From Isoetes taiwanensis (taxonomy: Eukaryota > Streptophyta > Lycopodiopsida > Isoetales > Isoetaceae): 64,000 nucleotides of DNA. The stretch's first letter is position 1. Each line of letters starts with the position of its first letter. The position numbers were made by a program, and so were the translations under genes. This document shows positions 13,193 to 25,262 of the stretch, piece after piece. The DNA is taken from positions 3,119,434-3,183,433 of the forward strand of contig JAJEKV010000045.1 in NCBI GenBank assembly GCA_021234155.1, given 5' to 3'. The notes beneath the pieces are model-generated. The model worked only from the letters and a program-made list of their open reading frames with translations, was not told where the DNA came from and ran no database searches.

Positions 13193-13346
13193 GGCTACGT
13201 TCCCATGAGCCTAACCGGACTTCAAAATTCAAAGGTTGTCAACTGCAATTTTCAAAAATCCTACGCCATTTCTTAAAACTCAAAGTCGACTTTAGCATTA
13301 ACTTTCGCAATAATTTGGAGTCAAGCGACGCCATGGGAACGTACCC
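13193..13346. mobile_element. Tourist-like MITE with TTA target duplication
   Basis: The left end GGCTACGTTCCCATG and right end CATGGGAACGTACCC are inverted repeats. They are flanked by TTA at 13190-13192 and 13347-13349. A three-base TWA duplication with GG-starting ends is typical of PIF/Harbinger-derived MITEs. A second member with related ends lies at 38044-38229. Confidence 0.7.
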
Positions 13347-13411
13347 TTAGACAAATTTCAACCATGACCCTTAACACTCTTAGACAAATTTCAACCATGA
13401 TCCTTAACACT
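13346..13411. repeat. 33-bp direct duplication beside the MITE
   Basis: The unit CTTAGACAAATTTCAACCAT...CCTTAACACT occurs twice with one base difference. The MITE inserted at the TTA of the same local motif. Confidence 0.75.
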
Positions 13412-14055
13412 GCAATGCAAAATTTGTGTCTTCCTAAATCACATTTTGTTTCGTACTTTGTCTGATGGAAAGTGCTAAAAAGCTAGTTTGACCTTATAAC
13501 TTTGTTCCAATTTTTCCTTCTTTCAAACTTCTGATAATAGCCTTGCTGCAGATTTGGCTCGCATAATAGATACACTCATATTCCTACTAGGTTGAATGCC
13601 ACAAATCTGGCATAATATGAAGTGGCCTAACTAAGCAATAACATTAAGCACCTGCCATATGAAACTCAAGTAAATTGCAAGAATAAAGCATATTCATCCT
13701 ATATGCTTCCAAATACACATTTGACGATTGTGTTTAACTGCCAAGGTGCATAGGGCGCTGGTTCCGCCAGCGCTAAATTCTTGTATTTTATATGAAAATG
13801 CATATTTCTTGTTGCCTCTTTCAACATCTAAAAATATGTAATTTCATAATATTCTGTGTATAGTTATATTTTGTTCTCTCTCTAATATATAATTGTAATA
13901 AGGGGGATAAGGGGGCAGTTAAGTTAAACGAATGTTTTATCATTATAGAAACTTTACAATTTCTTTTGCTTAGAGTTGTCCACGTGTAGACCTCTAAAAT
14001 ACTGGGGAGAAGATTAAACCTTTCAAAAGTTGACACATAACAGGGTCGACAGATG

Positions 14056-14150
14056 CCCGCTGTTCCAGAAGCTTCTGAATTGTCTTTGAATCATATAAAC
14101 CCGCTGTTCCAGAAGCTTCTGAATTGTCTTTGAATCATATAAAAGAGGCT
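14056..14150 (+). promoter_or_regulatory. Duplicated heat-shock element plus TATA box
   Basis: A 44-bp unit is repeated (14056-14099, 14100-14143). Each copy contains TTCCAGAAGCTTCTGAA, i.e. TTCnnGAAnnTTC, a complete three-pentamer heat-shock element. The second copy runs straight into ATATAAAAGAGG, a good TATA box near 14137. HSE pairs just upstream of a TATA box are the known layout of plant heat-shock promoters. No open reading frame of note follows within about 700 bp, so the product, if any, is unknown. It could belong to a lost gene or to an LTR with heat-responsive control. Confidence 0.55.
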
Positions 14151-16202
14151 TGAGGCAAGCAGTTCAAACTCAGATTGGGCACTATTTTGATATTGTTTAG
14201 GAGTTGCTCTGTAGATGGGGTAGCGTCTAGCAAATCAACCAAACTTTTGCTATTTCTTAATAGAACTGATGCAGGGTCCAACAAATAGAAATGGAGTCTA
14301 GTCTGATTAAATTTTCGATTCTATTGGAATTGATGCCACAGATCTGTGTATGTTGGAAACTCGCTCCTTTTTTTTGCTAATAAATATCTTCAGTTGAGCA
14401 GGTTTTAGACTAAATTCTGGCTCTATTTCACTAGAATCATTCCTATCTACATCTTTTTTGTTTCAAATTTGAAGCTCCTCCTTCAGAGCTTTTGATTTAG
14501 TACTGGAATTGGGCACTGCAACAAGTTTCTTCTCATTCTGTCATTTGGAGAACAGAGCATATTGTTTTTTTCCATTTGGGTTGCAACAAATTTTTCTATG
14601 AGTGTTTCTGGCTCCATCTCCATTTGTAAGTTTCCCAAATAGTACAATCTGAATTCCTGATCCACAATTTGATTTTTAAAGAGGGCCTGCATTTTGCAAG
14701 CTCCCATCCAGCTTTGCAAATTGACAGTTCCACCTATTAGACAGATTATTTCAAAGCTTGAAGCACTCAACGAAGCCTTTTCTGCAAAACAAAGCTTCGA
14801 TAACGAAGAATCTATTATTAGAACCGTCAAACTCATTTGGTGGATAGATACGTTCATGCTGGCTTTTGTCTCAATGTTTGGCAAGCACAATTAGATTTCA
14901 GATTAAGCTTTACCACTATATTCTACCATCGCCATTGCTAAACCATGTGATACTTGCGGCATGTTATTGTTTGTCTTAATAAATGGTTTAAAATTTGAAG
15001 GCTTGAGAAGAATTTTTAGAATCAACAGACTCAGCCAGAATGGAAACTATTTACTTCCAGCATGCAGGATCAACACTACAAAAACAAAGTGCATATTTTT
15101 TCCATAGTTGAGTCTGGTTCATGGTCAAAAATTCTGTTGATCCGGTAGCGGACATGTAGTCCCGATTTGAGGCGTTTATTGTAGTTATACCTTGCTTTTA
15201 AGACGTACATCACTAAATTTGTGTCTTCCTTTCAAGATGTACATCACTAGATTCATGCCTCTACTGCAAAATATCCAATGTAATTTCCTCTCGAAGCATT
15301 CAGTTAGAAATAGCACAGAATCAAAAGCTTTGATGACGATTTTGCTCTAAAATGCTCAAAATTTGGGAATACTATACCTACACCTTCAAATCTAATTTAA
15401 ATATTCATACATGATCTGATGCCTGCACCTTCAAATCTAATATAAATTTCCCTCTCTCTTTCTTTGCTGCTTCATATTTTATGACCGCCCAGTTTGGATT
15501 GTATATGCTTATATTGGAAGAGATATTGTATATGCTTATATTGGAAGAGATCTTGAAAGTCGAAAATGTGAATATGCTTCCTATCCAGATGGTTAGAAAA
15601 ATGCATCTTTTGTTGTTCTGAATACACGCCTTAGTTTCCACTGGTTTTAATTTCAACCATTCATAGCCGTTGCTCCAATAACTCAAATATTTAACAACTA
15701 TGGTATATTTAACACAATTTGGACTTATTCAAATCGAATGGATATATATACTTCAAGGATGTCATAATAAGATCAGCAATATTTTTAACTCTTATTGATT
15801 TTAGTCATTTGTTTTGTTTATCTTTAGATCAAAAGTATGAAGGTCACCAAAGTATAAAATTGCTTTCTAAATTAATTTTTACTTTGATTTATTTAGAATT
15901 ATCTAAAATAAACGCTATGTAATTGAAATGTTATTTTTCAGAATAGGTAAAGAAAGTTTTAGATTTGGAATTAATTAAATGGATATATTTACTGTAAATA
16001 CATTGAATAATTTATTATTGATTAAGTTTCAATATATTTTGTTTCATTAATAATAAATTATTTTATAGTTATTACTAAATATTAACTTTATAATTTAATT
16101 TGATTTCGACCTAAAAACTTTCCTAAACGTGTCTTTAAAAATATGAAAGTTTGTAAATTGAGCAATTCTTATAATAGTTTTAATTCAATCGCTTATCGAA
16201 CC
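14151..16202. other. AT-rich stretch without a recognised gene
   Basis: Nothing coding recognised. A 26-27 bp unit (GTATATGCTTATATTGGAAG...) is duplicated near 15499-15552. Composition becomes very AT-rich toward 16200, where the Ty3/gypsy element is inserted. Confidence 0.4.
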
Positions 16203-16760
16203 TGTTAGTCCTGTACGTCCGGTACAGGACTATTCCTGAGGACTACGGAGCAGGGCAGGAATAAGGGACCTGGTCAAGCATCCGGTAGTAGATCCACCCC
16301 CCCGAAACCCACGCAGTAAGACCACCTGGGTCAAAGAAGAGACCTTTAAGCGGACAAATGATGACCTCTGTGATTCCAGGCATATAAAGAAGGCACTGCC
16401 AGATTCCTTCCCTGAAAATCAGGCTCTGATCCGGGAGTTGGTAACTGAGACCTGCCACATATCTATTTTGGGCCCAAGACCGTTGTACTATATATATGAG
16501 TAGAGATAGATCTCAAGTTTTAGATGAGATTTTGCTCTCATCTCGATTGTTTTCCTCTCACTTGGTGAGAGTTCATGTATTCAAGTTGATATCAAGAAAG
16601 TCTTATTTCCGCTCACTGTTTTGTGTTGTTCTTCCCTTCCCTCTCTTTCTTTTCTCTTTTGCAAAATCCCGCGTGACACTCAGCCCGGATTCTCCTGTTT
16701 GATCCAAGGGTCCTCATAGAGGGCTGTTTTGCAGGAGATCCCGAATCCTGACCCTAAACA
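16203..16760 (+). repeat. 5' LTR of the Ty3/gypsy element
   Basis: 558 bp, TGTTAGTCCTG...ACCCTAAACA. It contains a TATATATGAG segment near 16491 that may be the promoter. Compared with the 3' LTR it has many substitutions and lacks about 24 bp near 16372, so insertion is not very recent. Confidence 0.93.
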
Positions 16761-16779
16761 CTGGCGCCGTTGCCGGGTC
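16761..16779 (+). other. Primer-binding site, tRNA-Asp type
   Basis: CTGGCGCCGTTGCCGGGTC directly follows the LTR. TGGCGCCGTTGCCGGGGA is the known complement of the plant tRNA-Asp 3' end, so 16 of 18 or so positions fit. Confidence 0.85.
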
Positions 16780-16804
16780 TTAGTTCCTTTTCTCTCTTCT
16801 CAAT

Positions 16805-18252
16805 ATGTCTGCTCGTGCTTTCGCTCCTGAGGAACTCCTTCGCCAAACGGCGGCACGATTGGAACGCCATCAGCGCCGAGAAGCTGCTCACGACATGTAT
16901 GATCCTGATTATGATATAGAAGGGGGCCGTGTCCGCTCATGTGCTCAGTCCGCGCTGCCTACCCCTTGTGTCAGTTCTCGACCAGGGTCTCCCCCTGTTT
17001 GCAAGCACTGCTCTCAACCACAGTCGCCATACCATACACCGGTCCATCCTACTCATTATTTTCAGACTCCAGACATCACTTACATTCATATCCCTTCTGG
17101 TCACACTCCTCTGCCTTCGCAACCCTCTTCTCCTCCAGCGGGGATGGGCTATCCACATGTCTCTTTTGGTCCTCCTCATGTTCATGAATATCAGTCCTCC
17201 CCATCCTTTCATCACTCGGTTCCTGTTTACAACATTACTGATCTCAAGCTAAATGAGGACGGCTCCCATGGCCCTTTGCCCATGGACGCTCCTCTCTCTG
17301 GACCACCTAGTTTCTCGGTTTCCATGCCACCTTGTTCCCAGCTCACGACTGTGCCTCAGGGTTATATTCCCACTTATGCTCCACTCGTCTACACGCAAGG
17401 TCCACCTCGCCCCTGTTCAAAATCTTAAGCTTACATATCTGATTTTTGGGAACACCACAGGTAAACCCCTAGATCAAAGTGTCCAAGCTCACATGGAGGA
17501 ATTTGAGGCCTTGGGTATTCTGAATGGCCATTCTCAGCCTCAACTCAAGTTCCATATTTTCTCCACCACGCTGCGAGGCGCCCCTCATCAGTGGCTCATG
17601 GCCAACAAAAGTCACTGGAAATAAAACTGGCAAAAGATGAAGACTATCTTTCTCTCACATTATGGCACCATGGATGATGATCAACAGCTTCTGAAGCAGC
17701 TCAATGATCTACAACAACAACCCACGGAGTCTACTCGTGATTATGCGGATCGTCTCCAAATCCTTGTCAGCAAACTTAACGAGTACCCCACGCAGAGCCA
17801 GATTCTCGTCTGGTTTCTGCAGGGTCTTCCTCCTGCCATTCGTCCCATGACAGAGTACCTGCGTCCTAAGACTTTAGAGCAAGCAATCGAATTGGTGAAT
17901 CACTCCGTCAATGTGTCTTCCCAGGGTGTTTCCCTAACAAAGCTTCCCTTCATGCCTCCTATCATGGTTCCTCAGAATACGGTACAACCTCAACAAACTG
18001 CTCCTCCTCAAAGAAGTCAGATTTGGTGTCACATCTGTAAGTGCCAAGGTCATCTTGCCAATAAATGCAACTAGAGTTTTGTGCAGACCACGCCACAACA
18101 ACAACAATCATATCTGCCTCAACAATATCAATAGGTTCAGCAACCCCAGCAATCTTGGAGTCAAGGTTCAAGACCTCCTTTTGATCCTTCAAAAGCTCAG
18201 TGTTATCATTGTCAAGAATGGGGTCATACCACCATGGCATGTCCTCAGCTCC
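16805..18252 (+). pseudogene. gag of the Ty3/gypsy element, frameshifted
   Basis: It starts MSARAFAPEELLRQ and has a Pro/Ser/His-rich N-terminal part to 17428. The frame then changes; the capsid-like part (QAHMEEFEALGILNG, FSTTLRGAPHQWL, then YADRLQILVSKLNEYP) runs through 18074 with a stop near 17622. Two zinc knuckles are visible: CHICKCQGHLANKC near 18030-18070 and CYHCQEWGHTTMAC near 18197-18240, in different frames. Gag would package the RNA. At least two frameshifts and several stops make it inactive. Confidence 0.85.
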
Positions 18253-21200
18253 AAGTTCAGCTTCCAGACACCAATCAAATGGTCTCAGTTTATCTTACTG
18301 CATACCAACTTTGGGTCGCCAATGGCGAACAGGGCCCATGACCGGTCTTGAAGAAACCCCCTCGACCCCCACAGCAATAGAGACCTCAAAAGCAGCACCT
18401 TCCACCACTCTGGATCAACAAGCTCAAGAGGAGATCTATCAGACTCTTAATCCTCGGGTCCAGCCATCCAATTGGGTTGGTCTGGTTTCCCGCCAGACCA
18501 AGGCATCCCGCCCCTTGATCATCATACCCTATGACACGCAACCTGCGTTTGTTGTGGACACGATTCTGCATGAGGACAACAAAAAGGTCCATTTCGCACC
18601 TGATCTTGATAAGCTCATGCCTCATGTCATGCCTAAGATGCGCCAAAGCATTCTCAAACTCATGCAAGCTGCTGAAGGACGCACGCTTGCCAATGTTCGT
18701 CAGAAAGCACCCTCCACGTCAAAAAGCCCTCGCACTCAGCAGTACCCCAACATCGCTGCTGAAGTGGAGCTTCTCAAGGAAGTCTCTGCGTCCATGCCTC
18801 CGACTCCCGCACCATTGGATCCTGCCGATCCCTTTTCTCATGTTCCCTTCGACCTCCAAGAGACGCTGGCGAAAATTAAGATCCCCCTGAGTCTTGCTAC
18901 TATCCTAAAACTGTGTCCTGGTTTCAAGGAATAGTTGCCCCTACCCACAGTCTTGGTAGGAGCTGTGGCCACTTCGACCCCCACGGTACATGCCACAGTG
19001 GGTAATCAACAGATCAATCATCTGCAAATTGATGGAGGAAGCGTCGTCAACCTCATCACGGACAAGCTTCAGAAACAGTTGGGCATCAAACAACTTTATC
19101 GTGCCCCCTATGACATCAAGCTTGCTAATGGTCACATCACGCGACCTCAGGGGGTCATCCCTCTTCTCCACATCAGCATTGGTGATCTCAAGTTTCCCTT
19201 GGAATTTGGTGTTTGAAAAGCTGGTGAAGATCCCGGTGACTATAAAATGCTGGTAAGGCGACCTTTCCTCTGCCAGGAACTGATCAACTTGTCATCACAG
19301 ATGGCACCTTGAATGCAACCATGGATCTGGAAACTGGGAAGCTCATTTATGTTGAGCATGCTGAGCCATCTCTTTCGGGCAGTGATTTAGAAGAAGCTCA
19401 AAACATTTACATGTTCAGGCTCCTCCAGCAGATCTTCCTCTGTCTTCTTACCCTGAGTATGCAGATCCTAAAGGTGAGATGACCCTTGATCAGGACTAGG
19501 CTGTAGCTGCTTTGCTGGATCCGTATCTAGCCCCTTGGAATAGGATCCAGTGCGTCGATATTTTTTTAGAGGATGACGCTCCTCATGACGTTATTGACGT
19601 TGCGGCTATCATGAAGCAACCATTACTTGATGACACTCAGCAGCCTCTCTTCTTCACGACACAGAGTGCTGCACCACCCGTGATGTTTCAATCTCCTGCT
19701 CATGCTGTCAATGACACTGAAGTAGTCCCACACATTCAAACTCCAGAAGTGGAAGTTGTAGATCTTGGTGAAAATCAACCTGTCCGTTGGCTGCAAATCT
19801 TCCACTAAACTATAAAGCTCGTGCGATTACTCTCTTCAAGAAGTTCAAGCACATCTTTGCGTGGAGCTACAAAGACTTAAGGGGTATCAAGAAGGAGTTG
19901 GGGGAACTGACCATTCCCACCAAACTTGATGCACGTCCAATCTAGCAATGACAGTACATGCTCAACCCCAACTGTCATGACCGTGTCAAAGCTGAAATAG
20001 ACAAACTTCTTCCAGCTGGCTTGATTTATGAGGCCAAACACTCATGTGGGTGAGCCCAATTGTATTGCTCTGAAGCACAATGGCAAAATACGAGTTTGCG
20101 TGGACTACAGAAAATTAAATCAGGCCATGGAACAGGATCATTTCCCACTACCCTTCACAGACCAAGTTCTTGAAGAGGTAGCCGGCCATGAAATGTACTC
20201 CTTCATGGATAGTTTTTCAAGGTACAATCAAATCTCTATCAGGGCTGAGGATCAATTGAAAACCACTTGCACCATGCCGTGGGGCATTTTTGCCTACAAA
20301 GTGGTCCGTTTGGATTATCCAATTCTCCATCCACTTTTCAACGTATCATGCTATCTGTATTTCAAGATTACATGAAAGACAATGCCTTCTCCAATTCTTT
20401 CAAGATGATTTCTCGGCATATAGCTCCATGGAGGAACGTCTTGACAAATTAGAGCTTGTTTTTCAAAAATGTGATGAGTCTGGTATCAATCTAAATCCAG
20501 AAAAATGCACTTTCTGTGTCACCTCTGTTGTCCTTCTTGATCATGTTGTCAATAAAGAAGGTATCACCATCCTGCCAAAATCAGTTGTGTGTTGAAGGTG
20601 CATGCGCCTTCGAACATTAAAGAGACACGCTCCTTCTTGGGTAAAGTCAATTACTATACAACCTTCATTCCCGGACTTGCTGCTATTGCTGATCCCATTC
20701 ATAAACTCATGGGTGATGAATCGTCCTGGGCTTGGAATCGCCAGGCGGATGCAGCATTTCAGAAGCTGAAGATCTTTCTCACTCAAGCTCCGGTTCTTGT
20801 TCCCCTCAGTGGGACAAACCTTTTCATGTCCATGTAGATGGCTCGGCTTTCGCTATTGATGTTGTTCTTTCTCAAGCATATGATGCGCACACAGATAAAC
20901 CCATTCGCTATGCTAGCGGGAAACTTAATTCAGCTGAGCGGAATTATTCAGCCATAGAAGGGGAAGCACTGGGCCTTGTCTTCTGTGTCCAAGGATTCCG
21001 TCATTATTTGTTGGGTAGCAAAATCAAATTTTTCGTTGATCATCAAGCTCTCCTTTATCTGATCAACAAAACCACGCCCACGGGTCGCATTGCCCGTTGG
21101 GTCCTGCTCCTACAAGAATTTGCTCCCTTTGAGATCATTCACAAGGCTGGTAAGTCCCATGTTGTGCCAGATTATCTCTCACGCATCCACACGGACGACC

Positions 21201-22500
21201 CGTCCACGGGAGTTTCTGATGTTTTTCCCGATGCACAACTATTCTTGGTCACGGCCACGCCCCACTGGTTTTATGACTATTAGCAGTATATCTTCTCTGG
21301 TGCATTTCCGTCTGAAGACCCCATGCTCTCTCCTGAGAAGATCCGGTCACGCCGTCAACAGTTCCTTCGTGAGGTCGGTGACTATACCATGGTTGCGGGT
21401 CATCTCTATAAACGTGGCAAGGACATGGTATTACGTCGGTGTGTTATGAAGTACCAGAGATTGTTTGTCAAGCTCATGAAGGCCTTGGTGGTGGACATTT
21501 CCGTGGTGATATCGCGGCCCGCAAGATTCTTCTCATGCCATTTTTGGCCCATGCTCTTCAAGGATGCCCACGCTCAAGCACGCAACTGTGACGTCTGTCA
21601 GCGTGTGGGTCGACCCACGGTCGTGACACTCTTCCTTTAACTCTAGTTGGGCCAATGGATCCACCCGCGCGGCACACCCGTGCCGGCTATATACTGGTTC
21701 TCACGGATTATGCCACTAAATGGGCGGAGGCCTGTGCATTGCCTGTCAATACAGCGGCCAGTACGGCTAAGGTTCTCTATACGCATGTCATCACGCATTT
21801 TGGCTGTCCCACAAAACTTGTTAGTGATCGTGGTGTTCATTTTGTAAATCAGACGATCAAGGAGTTGACAGATTATTTACATATTCATCACAGAAAGAGC
21901 ATTCTCTATTATCCACAAGGGAACGGCCTGGCTGAAAGTACAAATAAGACTCTCATCACCATTTTGAAGAAAATTTGTGATGCTTCTCGCACTGACTGGC
22001 AGGAAAAACTATCTACTATTCTAAAGGCTTATAATACAAGTTTCAAAATTGCTACTGGGCACATACCATTCAAATTGGTTTATGGATAGGAGGCTCTCAC
22101 GCCTTTCGAGTATGTTCTTCCATCTCTCCGTTTTCAACTGGCTATGGTGCATGATCCCCTGCTGCACTACGAGAACGAGTTTATCAATTACAACAGTTGG
22201 ATGAGCTTCGCAGAGACGCATATCTTCGCGTTCTCACTAGGCAACAATTAAGGAAATCATGGCATGACAAGCACATCAAAGCAAAGACATTCAAGGAAGG
22301 AGATTTAGTTCTTCTTTACGATTCCAGATACAAAAATTTTCCGGGGAAATTGAAGTTTCGCTGGCTGGGTCCCTATCAGATTCTTAGAGTGGTGCACCCT
22401 AGTGTATTTCAACTCGTTGAATTGGATGGCACTCCATTACCTACTCTGGTTAATGGCTTTCGCCTAAAATTTTTCCATATATACACAACAGACGACCATT
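18253..22500 (+). pseudogene. pol of the Ty3/gypsy element: protease, RT, RNase H, integrase
   Basis: The protease shows LQIDGGSVVNLIT near 19025. RT begins around 19990: IRVCVDYRKLNQ near 20090; motif A reads FMDSFSRYNQI near 20205; the YxDD position reads FQDDFSAY near 20396. RNase H: HVDGSAFAIDVVLSQ near 20833, YSAIEGEALG, and VDHQALLYL near 21040. Integrase: a decayed HHCC region ending CDVCQRVGRPT near 21595, then VLTDYATKWAEA, VSDRGVHF and YYPQGNGLAES as the D, D and E blocks (21690-21945), and a C-terminal tail to about 22500. Order protease-RT-RNaseH-integrase is the Ty3/gypsy arrangement. It changes frame at least five times and has many stops. Confidence 0.9.
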
Positions 22501-22599
22501 CAGACACAGAACACAAGAGTGAGTCGAAACATCTTTATATTATATATATATGCAGCATCAAAAACGAAAGTGGGCATTGTCCATATTTAGTCGCTATGG

Positions 22600-24380
22600 G
22601 CTCTGCCCTATAGAAGACCAACAAGTTCAATTGCAAGCCATTATTCAAGAACTTCTGGGTCAAATCAAAGATAAAGACAAAATTCTTGCTGACATCCAGG
22701 ATTTGTACACATGATTACATAATAATTACACCCGTCAACTTCATCTGGTTGCCCAAGGAGATGTCCCCATATCTGCTCTAGAAGGTCAACTAGCAGCAGT
22801 TCAGACACAGGTTACGACTTTGCAAGCTCAGCTTGCAGAAGCTCAGAAGCAGATGCTGATTGATGACACGGAAATTGCCAGTCTTCAGCTACAGCTTTCT
22901 ACTCAAGGGCCATCATCCTCACAGGCCACGCACTCTCATAGGAAGATCCGAGATAAGTCCCGCCTTCTAGCTGAGAAGGATAATAAAATTCATGACATGG
23001 AACATCAGCTCCAGCAGGCTATTCAATCTGCCGAAGAAGCTCAAAGTCGGCATGAGACATACCTTCAGTTAGCTCTTACTATTCCAAGAGATTTCTCAAC
23101 ACCCACAAGCTATCTGGACTATGTTATCTCACGCTGCCATCTCTTCCTGCTTAAGTGGTATTATGCAAATGGCAAGATTCATGAGCCCCTCAGCACCAAT
23201 GATCTCCTCACCATTTGAGCTGACCTCTCCATTGAAGACAAAGGTCTCTTTTGCACCCTCTTGGTATATGGCCTCCTTACTTGTGATGATCAGAATTTAT
23301 TCATTTTTCGCCTGGTTCAACCCATGGCATATGTCATTCATGATTTCTATCTGGCAGACACTATGGACAAGTTTGATGATGGGCAACGCCGTGCTTTCCG
23401 TGGCAATGAAAATGCTAAATAGCTTTTGCTACCTGACAACAAATACCTTCAGGATCAGACATGGGCCACAACCTTCAAGGATGAATATATGCAGGAGTTT
23501 GCTCATCACCTCGCTCTTTGGATTGCCGAAACTCTGCACCAGGTTAGGAAAAATTTGAATGAAGATATGTGGATTCAGTTTGCCCATATCTATTTACAGT
23601 ATCTTGGAGGATTCAACACTCTTCGTGCTTATCTTGGCAATCAGACCATTCCCACGGAATGAGTCCCTTCCCCTGTGCGCACCTTGCTCCCCTGTTCAGA
23701 CTGGGAACAATGGTGTCAGACTTTAGATGCTGATTCCGAAGCCCACGATACAGCCTCCTCCTGAAAATCATCTGTATGCATCTCTGGGAGCGTCCCACGC
23801 CGTCAATATCTCACATCTAATTGACATTTTCCATTTTGGACCACAGTTCTGGCTGGTTACGCAGATTGGATCCCGCTCACATCTCTACAGACCTCAGGTG
23901 GGATCCCCGTTTTGTTCGCCGCTCTGTCTGGCAATAAAATGAAACCTTGGAGCACACTTGCAATTGGATTTATATCCCAAATGAACGAGGTTGGCAGACG
24001 CCTGCTCAAGCCGTCTGGGGTCTCACTCAATTTTTGGAGCGTGCTGCTACATCTCCTGATCCCTCAGTGTTGGATTCTGTGCAGCTTTAAAGTGTCTTCT
24101 CCAGTGTTCACTTGCACGGAAGCGCCCAATTTATTATTGCAATCCCAATGCCAGTGCAAGTGCCTTTGGCCTTTAGATATGTCTTCTCATGGAGTGCCAG
24201 TATGTACCTGCAGAAGCCCACCGTGCCCTTGAAGACATGGTGCAGTCCGGGTTTCTTATTGATGCGGCCCCTTCAATTGGTCTCAACACTCCGGATGCGC
24301 TCAAAGACCGGCGAGAACTCATCACAAAGTATCACACAGGGCCACGCCCTCATAGTCGTTAAGATGATTTCCAGCCCAGT
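22600..24380 (+). pseudogene. Extra ORF after integrase (ORF3), coiled-coil N-terminus, unknown role
   Basis: A sense-strand coding remnant lies between integrase and the polypurine tract, where some plant Ty3 elements carry env-like or other extra genes. The N-terminal part is heptad-rich, with LQAQLAEAQKQM, IASLQLQLSTQ and IHDMEHQLQQAIQSAEEAQS near 22817-23040. A helical middle follows in the same frame across stops (YLDYVISRCHLFLLKWY, FAHHLALWIAETLHQVRK). A C-terminal part ends near DRRELITKYHTG. I see no signal peptide or strong membrane segment, so env-like function is not supported. Stops near 23216, 23420 and 23660 and at least one frameshift break it. Confidence 0.6.
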
Positions 24381-24417
24381 TCCCGAGGCTCGTTCTGCTT
24401 TTCTCTCCACAGTATCA

Positions 24418-24433
24418 TTTGGTGGGGAGGGAG
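24418..24433 (+). other. Polypurine tract of the Ty3/gypsy element
   Basis: TTTGGTGGGGAGGGAG stands immediately before the 3' LTR, as expected for the plus-strand DNA primer. Confidence 0.9.
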
Positions 24434-25086
24434 TGTTAGTCATGTACGTCTAGGTACAGGACTATTCCTGAGGACCACGGAGCAGGGCAGGAATAAGGGA
24501 CCTGCTCAAGCATCGGGTAGTAGAACCATGCCCCCGCCGAAGCCCACGCAGAAGACCACGCCCCAGTCAAAGAAGAGACCCAGAACGGACAAATGACGGC
24601 CTCCGTGGAGCATAGCCCGAAGTTAGCAAGATTCCAGGCACATAAAGAAGGCGCTGCCAGATTCCCTGCAAATCAGGCTCTGATCCGGAAGTTGGTAACT
24701 GAGACCTGCCACATATCTATTTTGGGCCCAAGGCCGTTGCACTATATATATGAGTAGAGATAGATCTCAAATTTTAGATGAGATTTTGCCCTTATCTCGA
24801 TTGTTTTCCTCTCACTTGGTGAGAGTTCATGTATTCAAGTTGATATCAAGAAAGATTTTGCCCTTATCTCGATTGTTTTCCTCTCACTTGGTGAGAGTTC
24901 ATGTATTCAAGTTGATATCAAGAAAGTCTTATTTTCACTCACTGTTTTGTGTTGTTCTTCCTTTCCCTCTCTTTCTTTTCTCTTTTGCAAAATCCCGCGT
25001 GACACTCAGTCCGAATTCTTCTGTTTGATCCGAGGGTCCTCATAGAGGGTTGTCTTGCAGGAGATCCCGAACCCTGACCCTAAACA
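24434..25086 (+). repeat. 3' LTR of the Ty3/gypsy element with internal 72-bp duplication
   Basis: 653 bp, TGTTAGTCATG...CCCTAAACA. It is longer than the 5' LTR because of an extra segment near 24605-24630 and a perfect tandem copy of a 72-bp unit (24783-24854 and 24855-24926) holding CTCACTTGGTGAGAGTTCAT. Confidence 0.93.
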
Positions 25087-25262
25087 GAACCATCGGATTT
25101 CATTTGCAAATTATCAGGATTGCCAAATTTTAAATTTGTTAAATCACTAAAAATTAAAATTTTATATCCTTGAAATGTCTAATTCTAAATAAGTTCAAGT
25201 AAAAATTTATCTGAAAAGTAATTTTGAATTTTTATAGCCATTAATGTTATAACTTAAAGATA

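Larger units (their letters stand above)
16203..25086 (+). mobile_element. Ty3/gypsy LTR retrotransposon, complete boundaries, dead coding region
   Basis: Both LTRs start TGTTAGTC and end CTAAACA. The flanks carry the same five bases GAACC (16198-16202 and 25087-25091), a standard integrase-made duplication. The order is LTR, PBS, gag, protease, RT, RNase H, integrase, an extra ORF, polypurine tract, LTR. Every coding segment carries stops or frameshifts, so this copy cannot move alone. The tRNA-Asp type PBS and the extra 3' ORF recall Athila/Tat-type plant elements; subfamily placement needs an RT tree. Confidence 0.93.

Noticed and set aside
14483-14890. 135-codon minus-strand frame downstream of the heat-shock element
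   Set aside because: It is on the opposite strand to the promoter and has no family signature.
22600-24380. Env-like gene in the Ty3/gypsy element
   Set aside because: Position fits, but no signal peptide or membrane anchor is visible; described as ORF3 of unknown role instead.
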